A DNA stretch of 64,000 nucleotides from Euonymus europaeus (Eukaryota > Streptophyta > Magnoliopsida > Celastrales > Celastraceae). The translations under genes and the position numbers were made by a program. The DNA is taken from assembly GCA_963580455.1 (NCBI GenBank), contig OY756963.1:15085555-15149554 (forward strand), given 5' to 3'. Every line of letters starts with the position of its first letter. Position 1 is the first letter of the stretch. Below are positions 45,000-56,296 of the stretch, piece after piece. Under the pieces are notes generated by a model. That model was not told where the DNA came from. It did not search any database and saw nothing but the letters and a program-made list of their open reading frames with translations.

Positions 45000-46690
45000 A
45001 CACTAGATAGATAATTGCCAAAATCAACATATCATAGTGTCTTTATAGTGGTTACAAAGAGGTGCTCATCCGAAAAGGATTCATTGATTGGAGTGTTATC
45101 ATCTTGATGAAGCTTTGAAAAGTCGACGACTACATTCTCACTAGCTTTTTTCTCTTTGATCTCTACATCAAATTATTGTAAGAGGAGAATCCATCAAATC
45201 AATCTAGGCTTTGCATCCTTCTTAGAAAAAAGATATTTAAGTTCTGCATGATCTTTATAAACAATTACTTTGGATCCAACAAGATAAGCACAAAATTTTT
45301 CCAAAGCAAAAGTTACTGCCAACAATTCTATTTCAATAGTCGTAATTCAGTTGGGCATCAGTCAAAGTGTGACCTACACAATAAATGACATGAAAAGCCA
45401 TACCATATTTTTTTCCCAAGAACCACTCCAATTGCAAAATCAAAAGCATCACACATCAACTAAAATGGTAAAGACCAATTATGAGCAGAAATAATAGGAG
45501 TGGAGGTCAATTCATGTTTCAAGCTATTAAACACATCAAAGCACTCTTTGTCAAAATGAAAATATACATCCTTAACTAACAAGTTACAAAAAGGTTATGA
45601 TATTTTGGAGAAATCCTTTATGAAACATCCATAGAAACTTGCATGCCCAAGGAAGCTCCTAATATCTTTGACAAAAAGTAGGGGGAGGGAAGTTCTTAAT
45701 CATATCTAGCTTCTCTTTGTATACCTCAATCCCCTCATTAGACACTACATGTCTTAATATGATTCTCCATTTGACCATGAAGTGACAATTTTCCCAATTC
45801 AGAATCAAATTCGTTTCTTTGCATCTTTGGAGAACTATAGTTAAATTTTCAAGACATACATCAAATGAAGATCCAAAAATTGAAAAATAATCATAAATAC
45901 CTCAATGATTCTTTCCACCACGTCAAAAAATAGCCATCAGACAACATTGAAACTTGGCGAGAGCGTTTCTTAACCTGAAAGGCATTCTTCGATATGTGAA
46001 TGTACCTAATGGAAATGTGAAAGTGGCCTTCTCTTGATCTATCAGAGCAATTGGGATTTCATTGTAACATGAAAAACCATCAAGGAAACAATAATGAGAA
46101 TGACCCAATAATCACTCTCAAGCATTTGATCGACAAAAGTAAGAGGAAAGTGATCCTTTCAAGTGGCGACATTCAATTTCAGTAATCAATGCACACTCGC
46201 CATCTATTAGTCATTCTTTTTGGGATGAATTCATTTTCTTTGTTTATCACCGCCGTAATTCTAGATTTCTTTAAGACCACCTGCACCAAGATAACCCATT
46301 TGCTATCAAAAATTAATTAAATTACCACTACTTCAAGTAATTTCAAGATTCAGGCTCTCACAACTTCTTTCATATTTGGATTTAAACTTCGTTGGGATTT
46401 TCATGTCAATTTCACCTCTTCTTCCATCAATATCGTATGTGTGCACAAAGTTTGACTAAGACCCTTGATGTTAGCAATCGTTCAACCCAAGGCAGTTTGG
46501 TGTCGACGTAGCACTTGCATAAAACTCTTCCTTTCTTCAGTCATCAAATCAACAGAAATAATTACGGGAAGAGTCTCAACATTCCCTATGTAAACATACT
46601 TGAGATGTTGTAATGTTTTGAGTTCCAACTTTGGAGGAGAGATGTTGGATGTTACGAGCTTTGTTTTGTTCATCTCCAATGGCTCCATAG
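45000..46690 (-). pseudogene. Athila reverse transcriptase and RNase H
   Basis: The pre-RT block (46688-46482) has Pro-Pro-Lys-Leu-Glu-Leu-Lys, Tyr-Val-Tyr-Ile-Gly and Pro-Val-Ile-Ile-Ser. The RT palm (46108-45923) reads Tyr-Cys-Phe-Leu-Asp-Gly-Phe-Ser-Cys-Tyr-Asn, Gly-Thr-Phe-Thr-Tyr-Arg-Arg-Met-Pro-Phe and Ala-Lys-Phe-Gln-Cys. The catalytic Asp-Asp region near 45880-45900 is disrupted. Downstream, RNase H pieces appear near 45260-45330. All are joined by shifted frames. Confidence 0.8.
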
Positions 46691-46951
46691 GAGGTGCATA
46701 CCTTTGTTGATAAGGTCATGAATGTCCATGAATAGCTCCCATAATTTCATTTTCATCTTCCACACTAGGCGCTTCTAAAAAAACCCTTTCAAGTTGATGA
46801 CAACGTTTTATGTAAAAAGGTAGAAGAGATCAATGTATCAAGGTAAAAATGGTAAAACATGAATCAAGAGAAGAAGAAAGTAAGCTAACAACATCAAACA
46901 CTTTTAATTCAACATTTTTTCACAAAATAGTAACTGTGAAGGTCACTTCTT

Positions 46952-47254
46952 TCACTTTGATGCATGTTTCACCATAGTCATAAATAGTCGACCAACGAGG
47001 ATAGGAGCATCCTGATCATTCTTCCCATTCTCTTTTGTATCTAAGATGATGAAATATGTAGGTTTATCCATTTGTACCAATATATCCTCTATAATACCTT
47101 TTGGATATTTTACAGAATGTTCTGCAAGCTCAAGGCGAACTATAGTAGTATTCATCCTTTGGATGCCTAGCTCTTTATAAACTGCATATGGCATCAGGTT
47201 GATTCTTACACCAAGATCTAACATGGGACAACCAATTTTCTCTAGTTCATCCAT
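46952..47254 (-). pseudogene. Athila aspartic protease
   Basis: The active region reads Asp-Leu-Gly-Val-Arg-Ile-Asn-Leu-Met-Pro where the family has Asp-Leu-Gly-Ala-Ser-Ile-Asn-Leu-Met-Pro. The catalytic Asp is kept but Ala-Ser is replaced. It continues Leu-Glu-Leu-Ala-Glu-His-Ser-Val-Lys-Tyr-Pro-Lys-Gly-Ile-Ile-Glu-Asp and ends Pro-Ile-Leu-Val-Gly-Arg. Confidence 0.85.
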
Positions 47255-47513
47255 GCTTTAGTCTGGCCACCTATATTGGAGTGCAGGTCTAGATTGACCA
47301 GCGCTACAAACTGGCTAGTGCGCAGATTGGTCTCCACCAATCTGGTGTACGTGCCTCCAGTCCTACTAGTTTGATCCAGTATGGTCAGTGTTTCAGATAC
47401 ACCAAGTTCCGCCTTTGCGCAGCCAGCTCCCCAACTATGCAATTTGGAGGCAGCTTCATTCAGATTGGCATGGTTCAGTAGGTTTTTAATCCTTGCATTC
47501 TTTGCTTACATAT

Positions 47514-47522
47514 TATAAATAG
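47514..47522 (+). promoter_or_regulatory. TATA box before the antisense accessory ORF
   Basis: TATAAATAG on the plus strand, about 100-130 bp upstream of the accessory reading frame, followed by a T/C-rich leader. It would drive transcription opposite to the element's own genes. Confidence 0.5.
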
Positions 47523-47599
47523 TTTAAGACTATTTTTCTCTATAGTCTCTTTTATGAGGTATTAGTTTCGATTTTGCTTAGAATTTCTCTGTAAGTTTT

Positions 47600-49850
47600 T
47601 CTTAACTCTCTCCATTGATGTTATAGTTTGCTATTTTTGATAAGAAGATACTCTAGTGTCATTGAGGATTTATCTAAACTTCGTAGATGGGATGATAGTT
47701 TTGGTTTACCTCAAGATTGTGAACTTGGTCTTGCTGAAGAGGGTGATCCTCCAACTGGATGGGTCAAGTTCCATGTTGTTGCCATAGTTGAGGGTGGCCT
47801 CTGATTCCCTCTTTCTAGTTTCTTTAGAGAATCTTTATCATTATTTGAACTTACCTCTCATCAACTCAACTCAACTAAAAAGTTTATCGAATTATCAATG
47901 GAGTTGATGTCTTGAATAGGATTTACAAATTTTGTTTGCGCTCGACTAACCTCTAGAGGGCTTGTTGTGTGAAGTGTTGTTCGAATCAGAATAAACTCCA
48001 TATTTATCCTAGGGATGCAAAGAGGGACCTTATACGCTGCCTTTCTTCTTCATCTAAGTGCTTGGAAAATGACTTCTTTCTGATTAAGGAACCAAGTTGG
48101 GCATTTGGTCCTGATAAGGAAGAAAACCCAATAGTTGCTCTTTGTAGCTCTAGAACTCTAGGTTGGTCTAGTCTCATCTTGGGTTTATATTATTCTCCCT
48201 TTTATGAGCTAACCAACTTTGGATTCTATTTTTAGGTCCTTGCCTCTCCATTCAGGCTATACGGGCTAAGGGAGAGTGTCTTGCCCTTGATTTGTTCCTA
48301 GAGCATCTCGAATCAGCTGGAGTCTCTCCATTTAGCTGCTCTGCTCCATATATTTTTGGATATTCACCTATAGTGGAAGCCGATATTGGCTATCCGTTAG
48401 GAACGTCAAAGGAGGACATTGTACATTTTTCTAGTAGTTTTAGTCCAACTGGCGGGTTAATAAGTTGGGTTTCTCCCATTCCTTCCTTGTCAGGTTAGTC
48501 TTTAGATTTGATTGGCCCTCGAAGGGTTGAAGAGACTCCTAAGTTAGATGAATGGTTAAGGGACTTTGAGTCTGAGGAGGCCGCCCTTTCAGACCATGAT
48601 TTCTCTCTTTCACAATTGAATTGTATGCATTTAAATTGTTTTAATTCTTATTATACTTGCTTTTCCACTTGCGTATGGTCTGACTTTTCCTGTGTCATTT
48701 TATAAAGTTTTCCTAACGTTTCGCCTGAAGTAATGACAAGGACTCTGACATCACTCTTTTCCAGGCCATCTGCTGAAAGTCGCTAGAGTAATCCAACGTC
48801 CCATCATGCTTTGCTTCCACCTCCTCCTCCCAGCCGAATCAAGAAGACATTTGAAGACATCAAGCCTCCATCTTTGAGTAAACGTAACAAGCTACTTGGT
48901 TCTCGACAGACTAGTGACTCTCAAAGAGTCTGCTTCACCAAGTCATCCAGGAAGAGTTGCTTTGATTATTGCTATGACCATGGATGGTCAGCCTCCTTCA
49001 CAAAAGTGTTCTATTTGGAGTCAAGGGGTCAGTCTGACATTTTTGTCAGGTATTGTTGTTCCAACAGATCAGAAGAACTGGACGAGTATCCAGGATGATA
49101 AGCTTTTTTAGTGTTATGCTCATTATGTTGTCTAGGTTTGTCACCCCCTTGCCTTATTATTCCCTTATTTCTCTTAGCTTTTTCTTTTGAGTTTTTTCAT
49201 TCTTGTAGAGTGCCCAGTCCATGCATGAACTTCAGAGGATATTCCGGGAGGAGAAAGAGCGATATGCTCTAACTAATCGGAGCCTCGAGAAACTCAAGAC
49301 TGAGCTTGCTACTTCCAAGGCTGAGATGGGAAAAAGAATGGGGAGCTAAGTGACCAAGTTGCTACTTTCAGCAAGAAATGCACGAACTTTGAGTTTAAGA
49401 TGAGATAGACATTTTCTAGTATTCTCTCTCGTGAGAAAGAAACTACTGAAAAAGCTTTTGATGAAACATTTACTGAGTATTCTCAAGCTTTGAAGAATGA
49501 AGGAAATACAACCTATCTAATGGGCCGTGGGCAAGCTCTTCTGGTTGTTAACATTTCGATGGATTCTCCTTTGTGAGGACAAGATCGCATCTGCTTCCCC
49601 GCCCTTGATGGTGTTTAGGAGCTGATTTTAGATTATTTTTAACTTCATGTTACCGATCCCCCACCTGCAGATGGTGTGGTCCTGCAGACTATTGAGAGTA
49701 GCCCCTTCAATTAAGACATAGTAGAAATTGTTGATGATTCTGCCATCCCCTTGAATGAGACCAGCCAAGACATTGCTGTTCTAGAGGAGCAATAAGCTAA
49801 TGGCCTAGTGAATGATCTTGCCCCCGGTGCCCGCCATTTGCTGATTGCAT
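47600..49850 (+). pseudogene. Accessory ORF of Tat element (putative gypsy-type transposon, PF04195-like), antisense, with introns
   Basis: Plus strand, opposite to the element's gag-pol. The first part (47650-47900) encodes Pro-Thr-Gly-Trp-Val-Lys-Phe-His-Val-Val-Ala and Phe-Pro-Leu-Ser-Ser-Phe-Phe-Arg-Glu-Phe-Leu, matching what I know of the plant 'putative gypsy type transposon' domain. 47969-48235 gives Phe-Phe-Leu-Ile-Lys-Glu-Pro-Ser-Trp. Plausible splice acceptors lie at 48234 and 48764, and a full GT...AG intron at 49136-49208. The last exon (49209-49560) is coiled-coil-like (Glu-Lys-Glu-Arg-Tyr-Ala-Leu ... Leu-Glu-Lys-Leu-Lys-Thr-Glu-Leu). Several in-frame stops, including a TGA near 47800, show decay. 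Function of the family is unclear. Confidence 0.55.
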
Positions 49851-49989
49851 AGTTTAGTATTTTAGATAGTAGCTTTGATATATCTTTTGTTTAGATGTTG
49901 GTTCTTAGCTTTTGAGCTAAGTGTTTACATTATCAACTTTTTTATATTGCGAAGAAGTATTTGCAATGCCTTTGAGCTAACTTTTGTCT

Positions 49990-50360
49990 GACCCAAAGTG
50001 GTTAGGTATCCACATGGACCTTCTTTTTTTTGTCTGGTAGCTGAAACCGTCAAGCCAAACCTCATGGGGGAACCCAATGGTTTTTTTTTTAAAAAAATAA
50101 ACCTAAGTTGCTTGGGAAGTCCCATGGAATTTTTTCAACTAGCGGTCAGAACCGTCAAGCCAAACCTTATAAAGGAACCCCATGGACTTTTTTCGTCTTG
50201 TGGCCGGAACTGTAAGACTAAACCTCATGGAGTAACCTTACGGGTTTTTGAAAATAAACCCAAGTTGCTTGGGAAGTCCCATAGATTTTTTCATATGGCG
50301 GCTAAAACCGTCAGGCCAAACCTCATGGACGAACCCAATGACTTTTTAGGACTTTTTCAC
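49990..50360. repeat. Tandem repeats in the 3' region of the Tat element
   Basis: Repeated ACCGTCAAGCCAAACCTCAT blocks start at 50046, 50151, 50209 and 50307. AAGTTGCTTGGGAAGTCCCAT recurs near 50104 and 50261. The larger unit is about 160 bp with two sub-units. Such arrays between pol and the 3' LTR are typical of Tat/Ogre elements. The plus-strand frame 49998-50468 across it is a by-product of the repeat. Confidence 0.85.
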
Positions 50361-50454
50361 AACTTTATGGATCCAAGCTTGTCTTTCTCCACAATAAGTA
50401 GGGAGATGAAGATAAGTACGCCCAAAAGGCTCATCTTTTATTACAGCAAGGTTC

Positions 50455-50736
50455 TACAAGCTTTTTAAATATAAAATTTTCGAAGGTTGGCCATATTACA
50501 CGGTATTTGGACGACTTTGCCAGCAAAATTTTCAATCTTATAAGCTCCTGGTCCACTAATAGAGACCACCTTGTATGGATCTTCCCAATTTTCCCCTAGT
50601 TTTGGTTCCTGTGGATTTCTTGAATTGGCCAAAACTTTCCTTAAGACAAAATCTCTAGGAAGAAAACTTCATGCTTTTAGCTTTTTGGCATGCATGTCAA
50701 TCAGGTCGTGCTGGTAAGAAGCCAGCTTCAAGAATG
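50455..50736 (-). pseudogene. Tat integrase C-terminus, cut off by the nested element
   Basis: Minus strand: Phe-Leu-Lys-Leu-Ala-Ser-Tyr-Gln-His-Asp-Leu, then a TGA near 50669, Phe-Leu-Pro-Arg-Asp-Phe-Val-Leu-Arg-Lys-Val-Leu and Pro-Lys-Leu-Gly-Glu-Asn-Trp-Glu-Asp-Pro-Tyr-Lys-Val. It ends in Asn-Leu-Arg-Lys-Phe-Tyr-Ile-stop near 50470. It is the continuation, in the same frame, of the integrase at 57481 once the insert and one target copy are disregarded. Confidence 0.85.
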
Positions 50737-50744
50737 CACATTTT

Positions 50745-53700
50745 TGTACCCCAATTTTTGTCCAAATCCAAAAACCAAAAAACGTGAATTAGAGACCCAA
50801 AAAAACCCATCATCTAATTTAAAATAAGGTTTGGTCTATTTAACTAAGTTCTGGCCCAAGTATCATTTCCATAAACTCATTCAATTACAGCCCGGTCCAT
50901 TAGTATTCCAAATCCTATCCCATTTGTTTAGCCTACAAAAAAATTTGGTCCAATACATAACTCATGACCCAAACTGAAGCCCAAAGATTGAAAAGATAGC
51001 TCGGCCCAAGCTTCCTTCAGGGATTAAATGAAAAAGCCCGGCCCAAGTGATGACCTAACCCTAGAGAAAGAAGGAAGAAAAAGAAAGGAAAGAAAGAGGG
51101 GAAGGGCGCCATCTCCTAGAAAGGAAAGAGAAAGAGAGGCGCCCTTGGGAGTAGAGAGAGAGACAGAGAAACGTCAAAGTCCTTGCATTTCTTGCTTTAT
51201 AAAGAGACCATTCTTTAGTTCCTGGAGTGGGGAAGTTCGATGGTAGAAAATAGGGGGTTTTTGGTTTTCCTAGAGGGGGGGTGGGGGGGGGGGGGTGAGT
51301 GACCAGAAATAGAAAGGAAAAATTCAAGAGAGAATTCTAGAGAGAAAGAGCTGGCCGTGAGACTAGAAAATGGGAGGGGAATTCTTGGTTTTGGTTTCTA
51401 GGGTTTGTGTTTTACCAGAGCTCTTTCTCCTTCAAATAGAAGACCTGCCTTCACTACACGAAACCAACACCATTACCGTATCATCATCTTCCCTCTGTTT
51501 TCAAAGCAAAAATCTATCGCGCCACTTTCAATCCTTCGATCTCTCTTCATACCCGACCTTTCTCTCAATTTCATTGAACTATTCTTTCTCCTATTGCTAT
51601 CCCGAAGATTTGGTGCTTTGTTGTTTGGGTATAACAGAGTTTGATTTTATTTTAATCTGATCATTGGTGTTCTCTGTTTTCATTTTGCTTTGCAATTTGA
51701 TTATGTTATGGATTATTGATGAGATAAATTGCAAGTGCACAATTCGCACAAGTAGTATAATGGAAAGAAAAGTGTCAAACCCACGAGGATTGAATGAATT
51801 GCCAATGAGTAACCAAATTAATTAACCCTAACACTATTCAAACAATCAAATATTGAGAAGTTGATTAAACTAAATAGCAAAAAATTAATAAACAGAGAAG
51901 TAATCAATTAAAAAAACACTACGACATCTAATTTCACCATCACCAATCTCACCCAAATCCTTTGGCATGTTAATCCCAATTATTATCCATGTTGATAGTC
52001 GATTTTGCCTAACGTATTAAACACTCCAATCCTGGTTATATCAAAAGTATTTCTATCATCAACCCTTGTTATTCCTAACAATCGGATTTAGATAATAAAA
52101 ACCCATTAAATTCTATGGAAAATCATGTAACGACTACATAGACAATGCCCCTATATTCCTATGGTTCATCAAACCTACGGTATCCATTATAAGAAGCAAT
52201 TCTAAACAATCTCCTACCAGTCTCATGTTTAGCATCAAGTCATTTAAATATTGACCAAATATTCAAAAGCATTAAGCACACCAATAGATACTCAAACAAA
52301 GAATAATAATCATGGATTAACATACATCAAATTTATTGAATGATCATGACTAGGCTACATTAGAGTCCTAGCAGAGGATTAGTTCCTCATAATACTAGCA
52401 ACAATGAAAGTAAAAATAGAATCATTCATGGTTCCTTGAGTTATTATGTTTAATTGCGTGGATGTTTTACTGCTATGTGTTTGCCATATATCTCTGTTAT
52501 AGTTGCATTACAAGAGTATTTAATTTGTATGATTTATCTTGTTGTGATCTTGATACTTTGATGAATTATGTGCTGAATGATGATACACATACTTTGATTG
52601 ATGTTCAGATGGCTGGTAGGCCAAAGCAAGGACAGTCTTAGTTGCTTTGTTGTATAGATTTGTATGACACTGGAGAATCATTTTGATGCATTGTTTTTTA
52701 AAGGTGATCTATATTTGTTACTAAGTTTTACAAGTTTTGCTAGTCTTTCAAAGTTATGGTTGTTTACTTATGGGTGATTCACATTGAATGCACATTTTCA
52801 TTCAATGTGAAAGATGGAACTAAGGCTTTGTTTCTATGTAGATGAATTCATTGGAATGTTATCATTGGTTTGCTTGATGGAAATTAGGGGCCATAGGATT
52901 AGGCTTTGACATGTAAATTAATGGTGATTAGGCCAAAAGGTTTAGTTGTATAAGTTATGGGCTTTATATGTATGATTTAATTGAGTGGGCTTGGGATTGT
53001 GTATTTGGGGATTAAGCATGAGTATTCATTTAATGATAATTCGGCCATAGATATAAATTGTACAAGTTATGGGCTTTATATGTATGCTAATTTCATAATA
53101 GGAAAATTGATTATTATATTTCAATCCTACTAATTTAATAGTACGATTGGGATAAGCGATTGCCAATAAAAAAGGGAACCAAGATCTCATCCCTTATTTT
53201 TATTAGTTGTTCAACATGTTAATGTGTTATTTATTTGAAACATGCTTATATGTGAAAGATATGAATGTTTTGGTGTTGTTTGGTTTATGTGTCAATTATA
53301 TAATTTAATATGTTAATATATTTGATTAGGGGATTAACGATAATTTCAATATCGTTTAATCCACAAAACTCGATTCTCATCATTTTAATTTCATTTTAAT
53401 TTTTTATTTTAATTTTAGTATTATTTTTTATTTTCGATTTATTTTAATTTATTTTGTTTTTGTTTTGTTTTTATTTTAATTTATTTTTGATTCATTATTT
53501 TTATTTTTATTTTATTTTATTTTAGTTTTAATTTATCTTTATTTTTTAATTATTTGATTTTAATTATTTTTATTTTTAAACGTTCATATTGTATATTTTA
53601 TTTGTGTATAAAAATTATATCGAATGTCTTAACTTACGCTAAAATTAATTTGGGGAGTGTATTGGATACACCCTCAGAAAGATTCTTGAGTTGAGAGTGT

Positions 53701-54104
53701 TTCTTGAAAATTTGACAATTTGATGGAAGAATTTCATAAACCTCAATATTAGTCTTTCGGTATAGTTTTTATAGTTTCTAAAATTATTTTACCCTATTTC
53801 GATATAGTCTTTGTATAACTGTTTCACCCTATATACGTATTTTTGTCATAATTAATGTTTTTTTTAAAATCATTTAATGAGATAATAAAAGTTAAATTGA
53901 CAATTATTTTTAAAGCATATATTTTGGGGCGTCTTACACCTTCCCCATACGTAACAAACTCACTTACCCATTTTCTGGATTTTCGCAGACCAAAAATATT
54001 TTTTATGGTGACCAATTGCACCTATTACAATTGGTGTCAACTTCTGTTATTTTCATATTATTGTTTTTCTTTAAAAAAAATCCTTTGCAAAACCCGAAGC
54101 GACA
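50745..54104 (+). repeat. 5' LTR of the nested element, about 3.36 kb
   Basis: Begins TGTACCCCAATTTTTG and ends GCGACA. TATAAA at 51198-51203 is a likely promoter. A G-run (51275-51295) and TTTTATTTTA-rich tract (53390-53570) lie inside. Only its last 1193 bp (52912-54104) has a partner, at 56297-57480. The interval 51715-52430 looks like a separate small insertion. Confidence 0.65.
51715..52430. repeat. Possible solo LTR or fragment inside the 5' LTR
   Basis: Begins TTGATGAGATAAATTGC and ends near GAATCATTC, with ATGG on both sides. Composition differs from the surroundings and the start resembles a dispersed plant repeat. The class and the duplication are uncertain. Confidence 0.3.
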
Positions 54105-54106
54105 AT

Positions 54107-54124
54107 TAGTGACTTCACTGGGGA
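54107..54124 (+). other. Primer binding site of the nested element
   Basis: TAGTGACTTCACTGGGGA, close to the TGGCGACTC(C/T)RCTGGGGA site of plant Ogre/Tat elements, two bases after the LTR end. Confidence 0.7.
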
Positions 54125-54403
54125 AAACTAGTTTTTTAAATATATATATATATATTAAAAAAACTTTTTGTTGGGCCTTCTAAATTTGATTTTTCTTATC
54201 CCATTATTTGATTTGATTTTTTTTTGAATTAAATATATTTGGTGTTTTATTTCTCTAAACTTTGATTGATATGTTCTTATTATTTTTTTTAAATGTTGAT
54301 GTGTTTTGTGAGCTTTTATATTATTCTCCTCACACATTGTGCACTATACCTTTTCATGAGTCAACAACTCGGGCTCAATACCCTTAGGAGAGGATGAAGT
54401 AAC

Positions 54404-54441
54404 CGAGACCTTCGAGGGATTAAAATCCTCGTGCAGGCTCG
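54404..54441 (+). other. Predicted hairpin in the leader RNA of the nested element
   Basis: CGAG/CTCG, CCT/AGG and CGAGG/CCTCG pair in order around a TAAA-containing loop, about 300 nt after the primer site. It may act in packaging or dimerisation; this is inference from position. Confidence 0.45.
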
Positions 54442-55771
54442 CGAAAAATCCCCACTCGACCCACTCCTCTATTAAGGGGGACCCAGGCTATTCCAGCAAT
54501 GGACATTAGCGGGGGATAAGTCGTGAGCCTAGATTGTCCATAACCAATGACTATATAGTTTCGTTTGTACGTATGTGATTCTGTTTTATTTGTACATATA
54601 TTGTTTTGTTTGTACATATAGGTTTCACGTATTTATCTTGAATACGCCAGTTAAAATTAGACCCATGTATATACTCGTTTAGTCACTCACATATACTTCT
54701 GTATACATTTCATGCATTATCTTAAATGTATTAGTTAGGTTATACCATGTGTATATGTGTTATTCATTGCCTCACATGTAAAATAGTTCTCTTGTTTATA
54801 TGAGACACATAAATTCACAATCATGCATAGATTGAATAATAAAATTGTGACACTAGGTTTTCAAGAATCTCAAAAATTAAGTAGGAATAGGAGTAAGATT
54901 TGTACACTAGGTTTTAAATTTTCTTTCCTTTTGAGACTAAATTTTTGCATGGCCTATGCGTTTAAACAGAAACATATAATAGTACTGAATTCTTATTAGG
55001 TTTTCACAATGAGCATGCCATTACTTCGATTTGATAAATTTTTATACTAAAATGCATGTTCTGACATTACCGTCATATCTCTTATAAAATAAAAGTCATT
55101 GTTCAAAATTTCTACATTCATTCGTTATCATCTTTCATCACTTCTGAATTTTTAACCTCAGACATATCGTTTAACAAGATTGAATTGATGATAGAAAAAA
55201 AAGATGAATCTAATGAACTAGATTTTGGTTCACCCATTAACAATGTAAAATCAAATTTCGAGACAGAAAATGAATATAAGATACCGCCAGTGACTAAATC
55301 GAGAATGTGGCCAATTAATAATGGAAGGTAATGATCGGTGGCAAAGGTGGAGTAGATTGAGGGAACGTAAAATTCTTGTAAGAATTATAGCAACGTATTA
55401 TTAGTGGGCCCAGTCTGAGATAGAGATTTACTTGGCCTCATTATGTTTTTTTTTAAAAATAGTGGTTCAGAGTTGGCTCTACTGGGTATGTGCATGGCTT
55501 GCATGGTATTGAAGAAAAACTACATGTTCATTAAACTTCCTACCTTGGTTGCGTTTGAAATCCTTGATCCGCAGAACTAGTTGAGCTAGGAGGGCATTTA
55601 TTTTACTCAGGAAGTAATCTTCTTGTGGAAGTTTCTTAATTAAATAATTGGGATTTAAATATCAATTTCATTGGGTAGGCCTCTTGTATTTTTGCGATAA
55701 ATTTTTGGCTAAATACAACGTTTACATAGTCACAAATAAAATCATGCAAGAGTGAAAATTTAAAAGAGCAT

Positions 55772-55773
<2 letters not shown>

Positions 55774-55816
<43 letters not shown>
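55774..55816. repeat. (GA)n microsatellite
   Basis: About 21 uninterrupted GA units in the interior of the nested element. Confidence 0.95.
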
Positions 55817-55819
<3 letters not shown>

Positions 55820-56296
55820 CACTCAATTTAGACTGTATGTTCGGATTTTAATTTATTGGAGGAAGGATAGTTTAAGTCATGGGTTCGTTGAAGTGGTGAT
55901 CAGTGTCAGAAAAATCGACTTCATGGTGTTCATATTTAATGACAGTAAATAGGACATGCACCAAAACTGGGACAGTTTTTGGTGTGAACTCTACTTTATC
56001 ACGTATTTTACTCTGGAAAGGTTTCAGTCCATTGACAAAAGAATAAATTTTTTGTCAAATATAGAAGGTTTAAAGACTCCCTCATAGATTTAATCATTGT
56101 TAATTCGGTGTACATCAAAACTGGGAAAGTTTTGATGCAATCTTTGACTTATCGCATATTTCATCTTAGAAATGTTTCGTTTGCCCTTCTTTTCTTTGAC
56201 CACTCTATATTCTTGTATATTTCTCAAAAAGGAATTTTTGTAATCACCCATCATTTTCGATTAAATATCATCAGATTTGCTGCTCGTATTCTTCCA

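Larger units (their letters stand above)
43725..47254 (-). mobile_element. Ty3/gypsy Athila-type pol, truncated at both ends
   Basis: Minus-strand order is protease (47254-46952), RT (46700-45570), RNase H (45500-45000), integrase zinc finger (44956-44774), core and C-terminus (44750-43725). The wording of the protease, RT and integrase boxes is that of plant Athila elements. Gag is missing because the sequence changes at 47254-47257 into the neighbouring Tat-type element. Confidence 0.85.

Noticed and set aside
49998..50468. 156-codon plus-strand frame as a repeat protein
   Set aside because: Its peptide repeat simply mirrors the DNA tandem repeat of the Tat 3' region; spacing between units is not constant in codons.
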